A stretch of 64,000 nt of DNA from UBA6054 sp963975575. Its GTDB lineage: Bacteria > Planctomycetota > Phycisphaerae > Phycisphaerales > UBA1924. Position 1 is the stretch's first letter. Every line of letters begins with the position of its first letter. The stretch is from NCBI GenBank assembly GCA_963975575.1, contig CAXBHL010000006.1, positions 62,001-126,000 on the forward strand, given 5' to 3'. The position numbers and the translations under genes were made by a program. Positions 53,398 to 61,518 of the stretch are shown one piece after another. The notes beneath the pieces were generated by a model, which saw nothing but the letters and a program-made list of their open reading frames with translations, did no database searches and was not told the DNA's origin.

Positions 53398-54240
53398 TCA
53401 TTCTTTGACGGGGTCGGGCGTCTCTTGCGCTCCGCCGGATCCGGGTGCTTTCTCGGGCCGTGCCGGCAGGGGATCCGCCGGTTCTGCGGGTTGTTCCGGC
53501 GGGCGCGGGGGCACGCGGGCGCCGATCTTCGGCTCGGTGCCGTCGGCCAGACGCCTCAGGTTGGCCCGGTGGCGGTAGACGACCAGCCCGCCCAACGCCC
53601 CGGCCACGAAGACGAACGGCCAGCCCCGGTAGGGCACGCTGGCCTTGACCCGGTCCGCGTCACGCTCGTTGGGCGGGGCGGCCTCGGCGACGCGGCGCTC
53701 CTCGAGCGTCTCGAACTGGGCGTGGGCGTACCAGGTCCAGAAGGGCAGACTCAGGGCCGCGACCACCGAGGCGGCCGAGACATAGCGCCACAGGCCCAGC
53801 ACGATCAGGAACACCACCAGCGTGCCGGCCCCGGGCAGGGCCAGCGCGGGGAAGACGCCGAACAGGGCGCCCAGCCCGGTGGCCACGCCCTTGCCGCCCC
53901 GAAAGCCCAGCCAGGGGGTGTACATGTGCCCGAGCACGGCGGCCGCCATCACGCCCAGCCACCACCAGGCATCGGAGGTCGGCACGGCGAACTCGCCCAG
54001 CAGCCCGGCGAAGTGCCCGGCGATGGCGACGGGGAGGAACCCCTTGAGCAGGTCGAGGAAGAAGCACAGAAAGAAGAACCGGCGCCCGAACACCCGCCCG
54101 AGGTTGGTCGCCCCGATGTTCTGCGAGCCGACGGACCGCAGGTCAACGCCCTTGGCCCGGCCGATCAGGTAGCCGAAGGGGATGGACCCGGCGAGGAAGG
54201 CGATCGCGATGAAGAGGGGCCATTGCGTCAGGGCGGGCAT
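53398..54240 (-). CDS. plsY: glycerol-3-phosphate acyltransferase PlsY
   Basis: The 280-residue membrane enzyme transfers acyl from acyl-phosphate to glycerol-3-phosphate, the first step of phospholipid synthesis. Motifs: GSQNIGATN (about 39-47) and GFRGGKGVATG (about 113-123), with five or more helices. A Pro-rich tail of about 45 residues extends beyond the normal 200-220 length. TACACT (54247-54252) ends 6 bases before ATG 54240, with no ribosome site. A decayed copy of its 5' end lies at about 56195-56252. Confidence 0.95.
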   Translation of the reverse strand: MPALTQWPLFIAIAFLAGSIPFGYLIGRAKGVDLRSVGSQNIGATNLGRVFGRRFFFLCFFLDLLKGFLPVAIAGHFAGLLGEFAVPTSDAWWWLGVMAAAVLGHMYTPWLGFRGGKGVATGLGALFGVFPALALPGAGTLVVFLIVLGLWRYVSAASVVAALSLPFWTWYAHAQFETLEERRVAEAAPPNERDADRVKASVPYRGWPFVFVAGALGGLVVYRHRANLRRLADGTEPKIGARVPPRPPEQPAEPADPLPARPEKAPGSGGAQETPDPVKE

Positions 54241-54309
54241 CGCTCCAGTGTAGCGGTTGGCGATCGGAACGGGGCCTGAACCGTCCACCCTTCGCGGGCC
54301 TGACGGTCG

Positions 54310-55980
54310 TCAGGGCGATTCGGCAGCGACCTCCGCGGCCCGCTCGCGCGCGAGCGATCCGACGACACGCTCGAGCATCTCAAGGCGTGTGTTGAGATCG
54401 CGGATCCGCTCGTCCTTCTCCCGGATCACTTCGTAGAGCCCCTGGATGGCCGCGAGGGCCACGCCGTCGGCGTCGATGGTGCCGATGGCCTTGTCGCTGT
54501 CTCCGAGCCCGAAGGCTTCGGAAAAATCCTCGGCGACGGGCCCGAGGTGACGCACCCCGTCCTCGCTGTGGTACGACCACTCGGCGAGGGGCAGCTCGAC
54601 GACCCGGCGGAGGATGTCGTGCGGGTCCACGGGTTCGAAGTCCCGCTTGAGTTCGCGGCTGGAGGCGTTGGTCCACACCCCGCCGACGGTGCACCGCGCC
54701 CCGCTGGCCATGTCGAGGGGATAGTCCGGCGTGCCGTCGCCGATACCCACGAAGCCGTTCGACCGTTCGACCGTGAGACGTTCGGAGCCCACCACCAGGC
54801 GCCAGTGGTCCTGTTCGCCGTCATAGTAGTGGAAGGCGCTGACGCTGGTGCCGTTGGTCGAGTAGCCGTAGAACGGGTAAGCGCCAGCGTTCTGGCCGCT
54901 GACGTACATGCCGCCGTACTGGCCGGACTCGGCGGTCGTGTGCACGCCGAACTGCTCGGCCGAAGTCACGCGGACGTCGGTTTTCCCGACGGCGGTGTGG
55001 TCGCGCATGAAGACGCGTCCGAGGAAGTATCCGGCATACCCGTCCGGGCTGTTGTTCGATCCGTGGATGGCGGTCCCGCCGCCGGCGCTGTCGGGGACGA
55101 AGCCGCTGACGGCCCGTCCGTCCGGGCTGGCGACGGAGGCCTGCACGCCGAAGGTCAGTCCGGACGTCGCGAACGCCTGGGCGACGACACCCGACGCACC
55201 ACCGGTGGCGCTGTATGTCACGAAGTTTCCGCCGCGGGTGTTCCCGGTCGCGCTCTCGGCGACGCCGTAGACGCCGCTGGCGTACGTGCCGCTGCTCAAG
55301 GTGCGGCCGTACACGCCGTAGTTGACGCCGGTTGGGTGCGTCGCCTGGCCGTAGACGCCGTACCCCTCGTCGGCGAAGACGGAGCCGAATATGCCCCGTC
55401 CGGTGCCCGGGCTCACGTCGATGATGCCGCGGACGGCCGAGCCGGATCCGGAGTTGTTGAATCCCCAGACGCCGGAGCTTGCCGGGTCGGTGGTGCCGCC
55501 CAGGATGGCGGTCCCACCACCCGCGGTGAAACCGTAGATCGCGGTGCCGAAGGCTTCATCGACATGCCACCGGGCGCTGGGGTTGGCGGTCCCGATCCCG
55601 AAGTCGCCGTCGTTGTCGAGCGTGACGCCGCGGAGCGTCATCGCGTAGGGGGCGCCGGCGATCTCGGTGCGCGGCATGAGCACCACCCCGCCGACCTCGA
55701 CCTCGAGCCAGCGTTGCTCGTTGAACGCGTTGGCGTCCGCGGAGATCTTCTGGCTGAAGACGCCGTCGGTGACGGCCACGCTCGGGTTCGTCACCGTCGC
55801 CCCGATCTGGGTGCCACCGACCGGGGCATCGAAGAGCCGGAACGACATCGCGTACGGGCCGTCGGCGGGGGCCCCGCCGTCGGTGAGCCTGCCCTGGTAT
55901 GTGAACGCCGCGTCCGGCGCGGCGGGCGCGGGTTGCGAGAGGACGCAGAGGACGGCGAGAACGCCGGACGTGCGTTTCAT
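54310..55980 (-). CDS. secreted protein with tail-fibre-type S74 intramolecular chaperone domain
   Basis: The 556-residue protein has a signal peptide (about 1-20, ending APAA) and an FTYQGRLTDGGAPADGPY domain common in planctomycete secreted proteins. Long beta-rich repeats follow (GVYG-, GIFG-type), then a C-terminal peptidase S74 domain (SSRELKRDFEPVDPHDILRR, LGPVAEDFSEAFGLGD) and a coiled helix (EKDERIRDLNTRLEMLERV). S74 domains trimerise and cleave themselves from phage tail spikes. The signal peptide shows a cellular, not phage, role. AGGAG precedes ATG 55980. Confidence 0.85.
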   Translation of the reverse strand: MKRTSGVLAVLCVLSQPAPAAPDAAFTYQGRLTDGGAPADGPYAMSFRLFDAPVGGTQIGATVTNPSVAVTDGVFSQKISADANAFNEQRWLEVEVGGVVLMPRTEIAGAPYAMTLRGVTLDNDGDFGIGTANPSARWHVDEAFGTAIYGFTAGGGTAILGGTTDPASSGVWGFNNSGSGSAVRGIIDVSPGTGRGIFGSVFADEGYGVYGQATHPTGVNYGVYGRTLSSGTYASGVYGVAESATGNTRGGNFVTYSATGGASGVVAQAFATSGLTFGVQASVASPDGRAVSGFVPDSAGGGTAIHGSNNSPDGYAGYFLGRVFMRDHTAVGKTDVRVTSAEQFGVHTTAESGQYGGMYVSGQNAGAYPFYGYSTNGTSVSAFHYYDGEQDHWRLVVGSERLTVERSNGFVGIGDGTPDYPLDMASGARCTVGGVWTNASSRELKRDFEPVDPHDILRRVVELPLAEWSYHSEDGVRHLGPVAEDFSEAFGLGDSDKAIGTIDADGVALAAIQGLYEVIREKDERIRDLNTRLEMLERVVGSLARERAAEVAAESP

Positions 55981-56194
55981 CTTGGATCTCCTCGGTGTGC
56001 GTTGGGCGGCGGCGTGGAGCCCGCGCAGGCGGACCACCACGGGCACAAACCGCGTGCGAATCCCTTGTTCTGGCGTGTTCAGCGGCGGCATGGGCCCCCG
56101 ATCGGCCACCCCCACGGCGACCGGCTCAAGGCTACCACGAACCGGGTCGCGGTCCGAGCGAGAACTTCGGAACGCGCGTTTCCGCACGGCCGGG

Positions 56195-56252
56195 CCGAGG
56201 GGATAGAGCCGGCGAGGAAGGTGATCACGAGGCAGAGGGGCCAGGTGGTCAT
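56195..56252 (-). pseudogene. decayed fragment of a plsY 5' end
   Basis: The minus-strand frame from ATG 56252 reads MTTWPLCLVITFLAGSIP, which parallels the PlsY start MPALTQWPLFIAIAFLAGSIP shown by the intact gene (WPL...FLAGSIP). After that the match stops. Nucleotide similarity to the plsY 5' end is high by eye (roughly 80% over about 50 bases). It lies just outside the 31-bp repeat of the RAYT element. It may be a duplication relic. Confidence 0.4.
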
Positions 56253-56280
56253 GAGAGCAGGTCAGGAGTCGATCCAACAG

Positions 56281-56311
56281 ATAGCCCCGAACGCAAGTGA
56301 GGGGATGGGTT
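56281..56311. repeat. left 31-bp inverted repeat of RAYT element 2
   Basis: A 31-base sequence beginning ATAGCCCCGAACGC and ending GGGATGGGTT is repeated exactly, inverted, at 56830-56860. The bases immediately outside differ on the two sides, so the repeat is precisely bounded. It encloses the Y1 transposase gene. Confidence 0.85.
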
Positions 56312-56356
56312 CCGCTTCGTCCGGGCCAAGGTCAGAAAGAACGTGCGGACGCTTGT

Positions 56357-56824
56357 TCATTGATACTCCGTCACGTATTTCACGGCTCTGAGTCTTGATG
56401 CATCATCGTGCAAATGGCGGGTGCTCCCGTGGCGGGTCCGGACGGTGCTTGACGCATCCACGAGTCCTGATTCCCGAAGCATCCTCGTGGCTCGGGCCTT
56501 CAGTTCACTCATCACCCTCTCCGGGCTGCGATCGACCTTCGCGACAAGATGAACATGGTTGGTTCGGACATTGAGAGCGTTGAGGTGCCACCCTCGGTGC
56601 GAGGCGTGTTGTCGGATGGCGGCATCAACGGTCCTTCTGGCATCATCACCGAGCACCATTGGTGGGTGACGGAGTAAATCGCGCGATGCTTGTTCAAGCA
56701 TCGGCTTTGATGAACTCGTGCCTGGGCCGCAGATGCGATCGTCGACAAACGAACCGCGAGCGTCACCGGGGAGCCATGTTCCGTACGTTGTCCATGTGAA
56801 GAAATAGGTCGCCGAATCTGACAT
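56357..56824 (-). mobile_element. REP-associated/IS200-like Y1 transposase, element 2
   Basis: The 155-residue protein begins MSDSATYFFTWTTYGTWLPG, the usual N-terminus of RAYT transposases. It has the HUH motif in NHVHLVAKV and a candidate catalytic Tyr in AVKYVTEYQ at the C-terminus. It is not close to the RAYT at 30332-30784: the flanking palindromes and the protein differ. It is bounded by a perfect 31-bp inverted repeat and lies between the S74 gene and tmk. Lower G+C than its surroundings suggests acquisition. Confidence 0.85.
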
Positions 56825-56829
56825 GACCC

Positions 56830-56860
56830 AACCCATCCCCTCACTTGCGTTCGGGGCTAT
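56830..56860. repeat. right 31-bp inverted repeat of RAYT element 2, overlapping the tmk stop
   Basis: Exact inverted copy of 56281-56311. Its outer end supplies the TAG stop of tmk (56857-56859), so the element sits flush against the end of that gene. Confidence 0.85.
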
Positions 56861-57543
56861 TTGTTGACGATCGCCGTGGTCAGTACCGTGAGGATGTTCG
56901 CGAACACCTCATCCTGCCCGCCGCGCGCATCGACGGCAACGTACTCGCCGCCCCGCTCGATCAGCTTCTTGTAGCCCTGACGCACCAGCCCGTGGAAGTC
57001 GGCGCCCTTGGACTCCATGCGGTCGAGCAGGGGGTTGAGGCGCGTCGCGGCCGTCTGCTGGTCGATGTCGAAGATCAGCGTGGCGTCGGGAACCACGCCC
57101 TGGGTGGCGATGCGTCCGGCGGCCTCGATCTCGGCCACCGGGATGCCGCCGGCGTGGCCCTGGTAGACCAGGGTGGAGCTGATGAAGCGGTCGGCGACGA
57201 CGAGTTTGCCGGCCTTGAGGGCCGGGCCGATGACGCGTTCGCAGAGCTGGGCGCGGCTGGCCATGTAGAGCAGCATCTCGCAGCGCAGCGACATCTCGTC
57301 GCGTTCGAGGTGGTCGAGCAGGGCGGCGCGGATGCGCTCGCCGACCTCGGTGCCGCCGGGCTCGCGGACCTCGACGGTCTCGATGCCCGCGCCCCGCGCG
57401 GCGTTGACGAACCGCTTGTGCTGGGTGGATTTGCCCGACCCGTCCGGCCCGTCGAAGACGAGGAACTTGCCGCGCAGCGCGGTTGCGAGCGCGGGCGGGA
57501 TCGTGTCGGCGATGGGTCGTTTCGGTGTGGTCACGGCTGGCAC
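56857..57543 (-). CDS. tmk: thymidylate kinase
   Basis: The 228-residue enzyme phosphorylates dTMP. The P-loop DGPDGSGKST is at about 31-40, EPGGTEVGERIR and DRFISSTLVYQG (the DRx motif) follow, and QGVVPDATLIFDID completes the fold. GTG 57543 is preferred because TACACT (57550-57555) ends 6 bases before it, as in plsY; GTG 57534 is the alternative. The last codons end in the 31-bp repeat of the RAYT element, but the core fold is complete. Confidence 0.95.
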   Translation of the reverse strand: MPAVTTPKRPIADTIPPALATALRGKFLVFDGPDGSGKSTQHKRFVNAARGAGIETVEVREPGGTEVGERIRAALLDHLERDEMSLRCEMLLYMASRAQLCERVIGPALKAGKLVVADRFISSTLVYQGHAGGIPVAEIEAAGRIATQGVVPDATLIFDIDQQTAATRLNPLLDRMESKGADFHGLVRQGYKKLIERGGEYVAVDARGGQDEVFANILTVLTTAIVNK

Positions 57544-57595
57544 GGGGCGAGTGTAGCGGGAGGTGCGCCGGCGTGTGTGGCGCGTTGGATATCGG

Positions 57596-60253
57596 TTACG
57601 GCGTGGCGGATTGGCGGGCGCGTAGTTGCTTTCCCAGCCGGGTGATGCGCGATTTCCACGGCTCGCCGCCGAGATCGGGGTCGAGCAGTTCGAGGCGCGC
57701 CAGGTGCGACACCGCCGCGTCCGCATCGGCGGGGCCGGCGGTCTCGAGCAGCAGTGTCCATGCTTCCCAGAAAGCGGGGGAGTGGGTTTCGGGCTCTTCG
57801 CGGTCGAGGCGGGTGGCGAGCGTGGAGAGCGTGGCCGCGGCCTCGGCGGGCCGGCGGGCGGCGATCTGCGCGCGGGCCAGGGCGAGTTCGGCGTCGGTGG
57901 TCGGTTGGCCGCGTGCGATCGCGAGCGTGATCGATCGTGTCGCCAGGCCGATCGCTCGAGCCGGGTCGTCGGTCACAAGGGCGTCGGCGGCGCGTCCGAG
58001 CCAGCGGGCGGCCTCGGGCGATTCGTGCCGGTCGAGCCACGCGGCAACGCGGAGGGCCAGATCGCGCCGGGTCTGCCCGGCCGGGGTTTCGGACCAGAGC
58101 GACTCGGCAGTTGCGGCGTAGGTCTCGCGGGCCAGCGTGGACTCGCGGGTGGCGGGCGTGACGGGCTGGAGTGCGTCGAGCCGGGCGACGCCCTGGCCGA
58201 GTTCGGCCAGGCGCAGGCGCCAGAGGTCGATCTCCGGGCGGTCGGGATGGCGGTCGGTGGCGCGGGCGAGCAGCGTGCGCAGGCGTGCGGGATCGGAGGT
58301 CAGGGCGATGGCGCCGGCAAGGGCGTCGCCGGCGTTGGGGTCGGTTGGATGCTCGGTGGCGAGCTGGGCAAACAGGTCCGCGGCGGTCGAGCGGGCCGCG
58401 GGCGTGTCGAGCGCACGCTCGAGCAGGGCCAGACGCCAGAGGGCCTCGGGCCGGTGCGGGTTGCCGGGCGTGATCAGCGAGCTGAGCAGGTCCCGGGCGT
58501 CCGAACGGGTCGCCGGCGAGCGTCCCCAGGCGGTGGCGATGACCAGGCGGACGCGGGCGGGGGCCTCGCCGATGCGGGCGGGTGCGGCGTCTCGGGCCAT
58601 GTCCGCGGCGCGGGTGATCCGGTCGGTCAGGATGGGCGGCCAGGCGTCGGCGCCCCCGGCCTCGGCCCGCTCCAGCAGTTCGAGCAGCGGCGCGAACGGA
58701 TCGGACGCCCCGGTGCGCAGGCGTCCTCGCACACGGGCCTCGGCCAGGGCGAGCACCCAGTAGGGGTCGGTGGTGCCGGTGTCGTCCACGAATGGGGCCC
58801 GCTGCAGGGCGTCGTCGGGGTCGGCGGGCTCGTCACCGAGGGCCGCGGCGGTGGTGACCATGCGGGCCCGGACCGGGCGGGACACGGGCAGTTCCTGGCT
58901 GTCGGCGTGCAGGGCCCGGAGTTGGGCGGACGCCTCGTCCGGCCGATCGGCGGCGGTCAGCGCATCGACGAGGGCCAGGCGACGCCAGGCGTCGGCGTCG
59001 GCGTCGTGGAGCAACTCGTCGGTCAGCACGCCGATGGCGTCCTCCAGCAGGGCGGGGTTGCCGGTCAGGGAACGGGCGCGGGCCAGCAGGACGCGGGCGC
59101 GGGCGTCGTCGGGGGTGCGGGCGGCCAGTTCCGCCGCGCGGGCACCCTGCTCGCCGGCGGTGCGTCGGTCGGCGTCGTCGGGCAATCCCTGGAAGATCCG
59201 CAGGGCGGTGCCGGCGTCGTCCAGGTCGGCGAGGATGGCGGCGGCCGAGTCGATGGTGCGCGAGGGCTTGGCGCCCGTCGTGCGCGGCGAATCGGCGCGT
59301 CCCATGGCGAGGGTGTCGGCGGAGATCACGCGGTAGTCCGAGACGCCCTGCCCGTGGCGGGCGGCGATGGCGGGCATGATGCCGGTGGGGTCGGGGTCGA
59401 GGAGTTGGACGGCGGCGATGGCCGAGCGGCGCTGGCCGCGTCGGTCGGTCGGGTTGAGCCGGTCGAGCTCGTCGAGGGTGGACTCGAGCCCGTCGCCCCA
59501 CGCGGCGACGGGGCCGGTGCGTTCGATCGAGCGGGTGATGAGCATGACGATGTCGGGTCGCAGGGCGAGGGCGTCGCGCAGGCCGGCGAGGGGCTTGGAC
59601 TGGCCGCGGGGGCGGAAGGTGGCCATCCAATCGGCGACCTCCCGCTTGGCGGCGGGCGTGGCGAGGGCCAGGCGCCCCCGGTTCACGGGCGCGATGACGG
59701 GCTCGGTGTTCTCCGGGCCGGGGAAGACGATGACCTGGAAGCGCTGTGTGGGGCTGAGCTGGTCGATCGAGCGGAGCAGCTCCTCGCGCACGAAGGTGAA
59801 CGCGCTGGCGACCGCGCCGGAGGCGTCGACCACGAAGACGACGGTGCGGGCGGGCGCCGCGTCGATCTCGGCGAAGCGGACGCGGGGCGCGCCGGCGTTG
59901 TCGGGGCGGAGGATGGACTCGGTGACCGGCGCGGGGGCGAGTTGAACCGGGGACGGCGCGGCGGCGGGGGAACGCGCGGCGTCGGCGAGCGCGTCGGCGA
60001 TCGACCGCGGTTCGGCGGTCGCGGGCGTGCCCCCGGGGGGGGCGGGGGCCGGGGTGCGGGTCGCGGCCTGGGGGGTATCGGTGCGAACGGGCGCGGGGGC
60101 GGCCGGGGCCAGGGTCACGCGGGCGGGCCGGGCATCGGGTCGTTCGCGGGTGACCTCGACGGTCACGACGGTCAGGGCCACGAGCAGCCCGGCGTGCACG
60201 GCGATGGAGGCGGCGGGCGGGAGGATCCAGCGGCTGGCTCGGCGGGGGATCAC
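57596..60253 (-). CDS. von Willebrand factor-type/TPR large protein
   Basis: The 885-residue protein starts with a membrane helix (about 10-30). A Pro/Ala-rich linker and a vWA-like domain follow (about 130-290, with VVFVVDASGAVASAFTF, where the MIDAS DxSxS reads DASGA). The rest is a long helical repeat region (TPR-like) to the end. The missing final Ser makes metal binding uncertain. GTG 60253 overlaps the DoxX stop by 4 bases (GTGA), so the two are translationally coupled. Its role is unknown; envelope stress or scaffold is a guess. Confidence 0.65.
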   Translation of the reverse strand: MIPRRASRWILPPAASIAVHAGLLVALTVVTVEVTRERPDARPARVTLAPAAPAPVRTDTPQAATRTPAPAPPGGTPATAEPRSIADALADAARSPAAAPSPVQLAPAPVTESILRPDNAGAPRVRFAEIDAAPARTVVFVVDASGAVASAFTFVREELLRSIDQLSPTQRFQVIVFPGPENTEPVIAPVNRGRLALATPAAKREVADWMATFRPRGQSKPLAGLRDALALRPDIVMLITRSIERTGPVAAWGDGLESTLDELDRLNPTDRRGQRRSAIAAVQLLDPDPTGIMPAIAARHGQGVSDYRVISADTLAMGRADSPRTTGAKPSRTIDSAAAILADLDDAGTALRIFQGLPDDADRRTAGEQGARAAELAARTPDDARARVLLARARSLTGNPALLEDAIGVLTDELLHDADADAWRRLALVDALTAADRPDEASAQLRALHADSQELPVSRPVRARMVTTAAALGDEPADPDDALQRAPFVDDTGTTDPYWVLALAEARVRGRLRTGASDPFAPLLELLERAEAGGADAWPPILTDRITRAADMARDAAPARIGEAPARVRLVIATAWGRSPATRSDARDLLSSLITPGNPHRPEALWRLALLERALDTPAARSTAADLFAQLATEHPTDPNAGDALAGAIALTSDPARLRTLLARATDRHPDRPEIDLWRLRLAELGQGVARLDALQPVTPATRESTLARETYAATAESLWSETPAGQTRRDLALRVAAWLDRHESPEAARWLGRAADALVTDDPARAIGLATRSITLAIARGQPTTDAELALARAQIAARRPAEAAATLSTLATRLDREEPETHSPAFWEAWTLLLETAGPADADAAVSHLARLELLDPDLGGEPWKSRITRLGKQLRARQSATP

Positions 60254-61239
60254 GGGGTGTCGGTCGGCTGGCGGTCGAAGGTCGTGCGGGCCTTGGGCGC
60301 CGGCTCGGTGCGCTCGAGACGCTCGGGCGGGCGGAAGAGGGCGCGGTCGAAGCTGATCGGGCCCGCGCCCAGCAGGAACACGGCCGCGGCCATGACGAAG
60401 CAGGCGATCTGGAAGAACAGCGTCTGGTAGGTCGACACGTCCCACGGGTCGCCGCCCGCGGGGATGAAGCCCAGGTAGGCGTCCGTGCGACCGACCACGG
60501 CGGGGCCGATCTGTGTCAGCCACATCGCCTGGAGCATGATGCCGATGATCAGGATCGCCCCGAACCGGGTCAGCACGCCGAAGAAGAGCATGAACGCGGC
60601 GAGGAGTTCGGTCACCGCGGCGGCCCAGGCGAGGATGCGGGGCCAGGTGTCCGCGCCGACCCAGGCGGGCATGGTGCGGGGGATCGGCTTGGAGTCGGCG
60701 CTCAGGCCGGGGTCGCCGGCGCGGGAGAGCAGCAGGGCGATCCCGTAGAGGCGCTGCACGCGGTACTCACCCGGGAAGTCGGCGGCGGTGTAGGTCGGGC
60801 GGGTGCTCTGGACGGGCAGCCAGCGGGGCGCGTCGAGCATGGCCGTCGGCTCGAGCGGCATGGGCGGCACCGGCGGGCGGGCGCTGTCGGCGTTCGGCGC
60901 GGACGACGGGGTCGCCGTGGGGGTCGCGGCGGGTGTGGTCGCGGGGTTGGTGGGGGGCACAATGAGCTCGGTGGGCGGCTCGGTCGGTGGGGTTGAGGGC
61001 GGGGTGGACGGGGGGGTCGTCGCCGGGTCGGGCAGGGCCCGGGCCGGGGCGGGGGTGGCGGCGGTTGGCTGCACCGGCGTCAGGGCAACGCCCATACGGG
61101 CGAGCCGGGCGGCGCTGTCGCCCGTAACGGTCGTTTCGCCGAGGATCTTGCCCAGGCCGGCCCACGCGAAGATCAGGCAGAGGGTCAGGCGCAGGATCAG
61201 CGCGGGGAGGGTCAGGGCCACTTGGTCGCGGAATCGCAT
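60250..61239 (-). CDS. DoxX-family membrane protein with Pro/Thr-rich insertion
   Basis: The 329-residue protein has an N-terminal helix with ILRLTLCLIFAWAGLGKILG (DoxX start). A Pro/Thr/Ala-rich loop of about 110 residues (about 55-160) replaces the usual short loop, then three helices with ILAWAAAVTELLAAFMLFFG. DoxX proteins are small membrane proteins linked to oxidative stress. GGGAGG precedes ATG 61239. The C-terminal tail is basic. The long insertion is unusual. Confidence 0.75.
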   Translation of the reverse strand: MRFRDQVALTLPALILRLTLCLIFAWAGLGKILGETTVTGDSAARLARMGVALTPVQPTAATPAPARALPDPATTPPSTPPSTPPTEPPTELIVPPTNPATTPAATPTATPSSAPNADSARPPVPPMPLEPTAMLDAPRWLPVQSTRPTYTAADFPGEYRVQRLYGIALLLSRAGDPGLSADSKPIPRTMPAWVGADTWPRILAWAAAVTELLAAFMLFFGVLTRFGAILIIGIMLQAMWLTQIGPAVVGRTDAYLGFIPAGGDPWDVSTYQTLFFQIACFVMAAAVFLLGAGPISFDRALFRPPERLERTEPAPKARTTFDRQPTDTP

Positions 61240-61416
61240 CGGAAACCTCCCCGTCGGGTGCCCTGGGCGGGCGGTAAGTGCAGGTCTGAGTGCATGATAT
61301 CGGTCCGGGCCCGTGTTTCGGGCCGAAGAATCGGGGGATTGGTCGCAGCGGGCGGGCAACAATCCCGGGATCCGACGCGCCGGCGTGCGGATCCGGGCCG
61401 CGGGAAGCGGCCGACA

Positions 61417-61498
61417 GCGGGCGTGGCGGAACTGGCAGACGCGCGGGATTTAGGTTCCCGTGGGGCAACCCGTGCAGGTTCGATTCCTGTCGCCCGCA
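61417..61498 (+). tRNA. tRNA-Leu (anticodon UAG)
   Basis: The 82-base cloverleaf has a 7-bp acceptor stem (GCGGGCG 61417-61423 with CGCCCGC 61491-61497) and discriminator A61498. The anticodon stem CGGGA/TCCCG (61444-61448, 61456-61460) has a loop whose bases 61451-61453 are TAG. A long class II variable arm and a T arm with GTTCGATTC follow. No CCA is encoded. It reads CUA-type Leu codons. Confidence 0.95.
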
Positions 61499-61518
61499 TT
61501 GCACCCGAAGGAGGCCCC

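Noticed and set aside
54310..56860. Possible prophage remnant because of the tail-fibre S74 domain
   Set aside because: The protein has a signal peptide, no other phage gene is near, and the neighbours (plsY, tmk) are chromosomal housekeeping genes.
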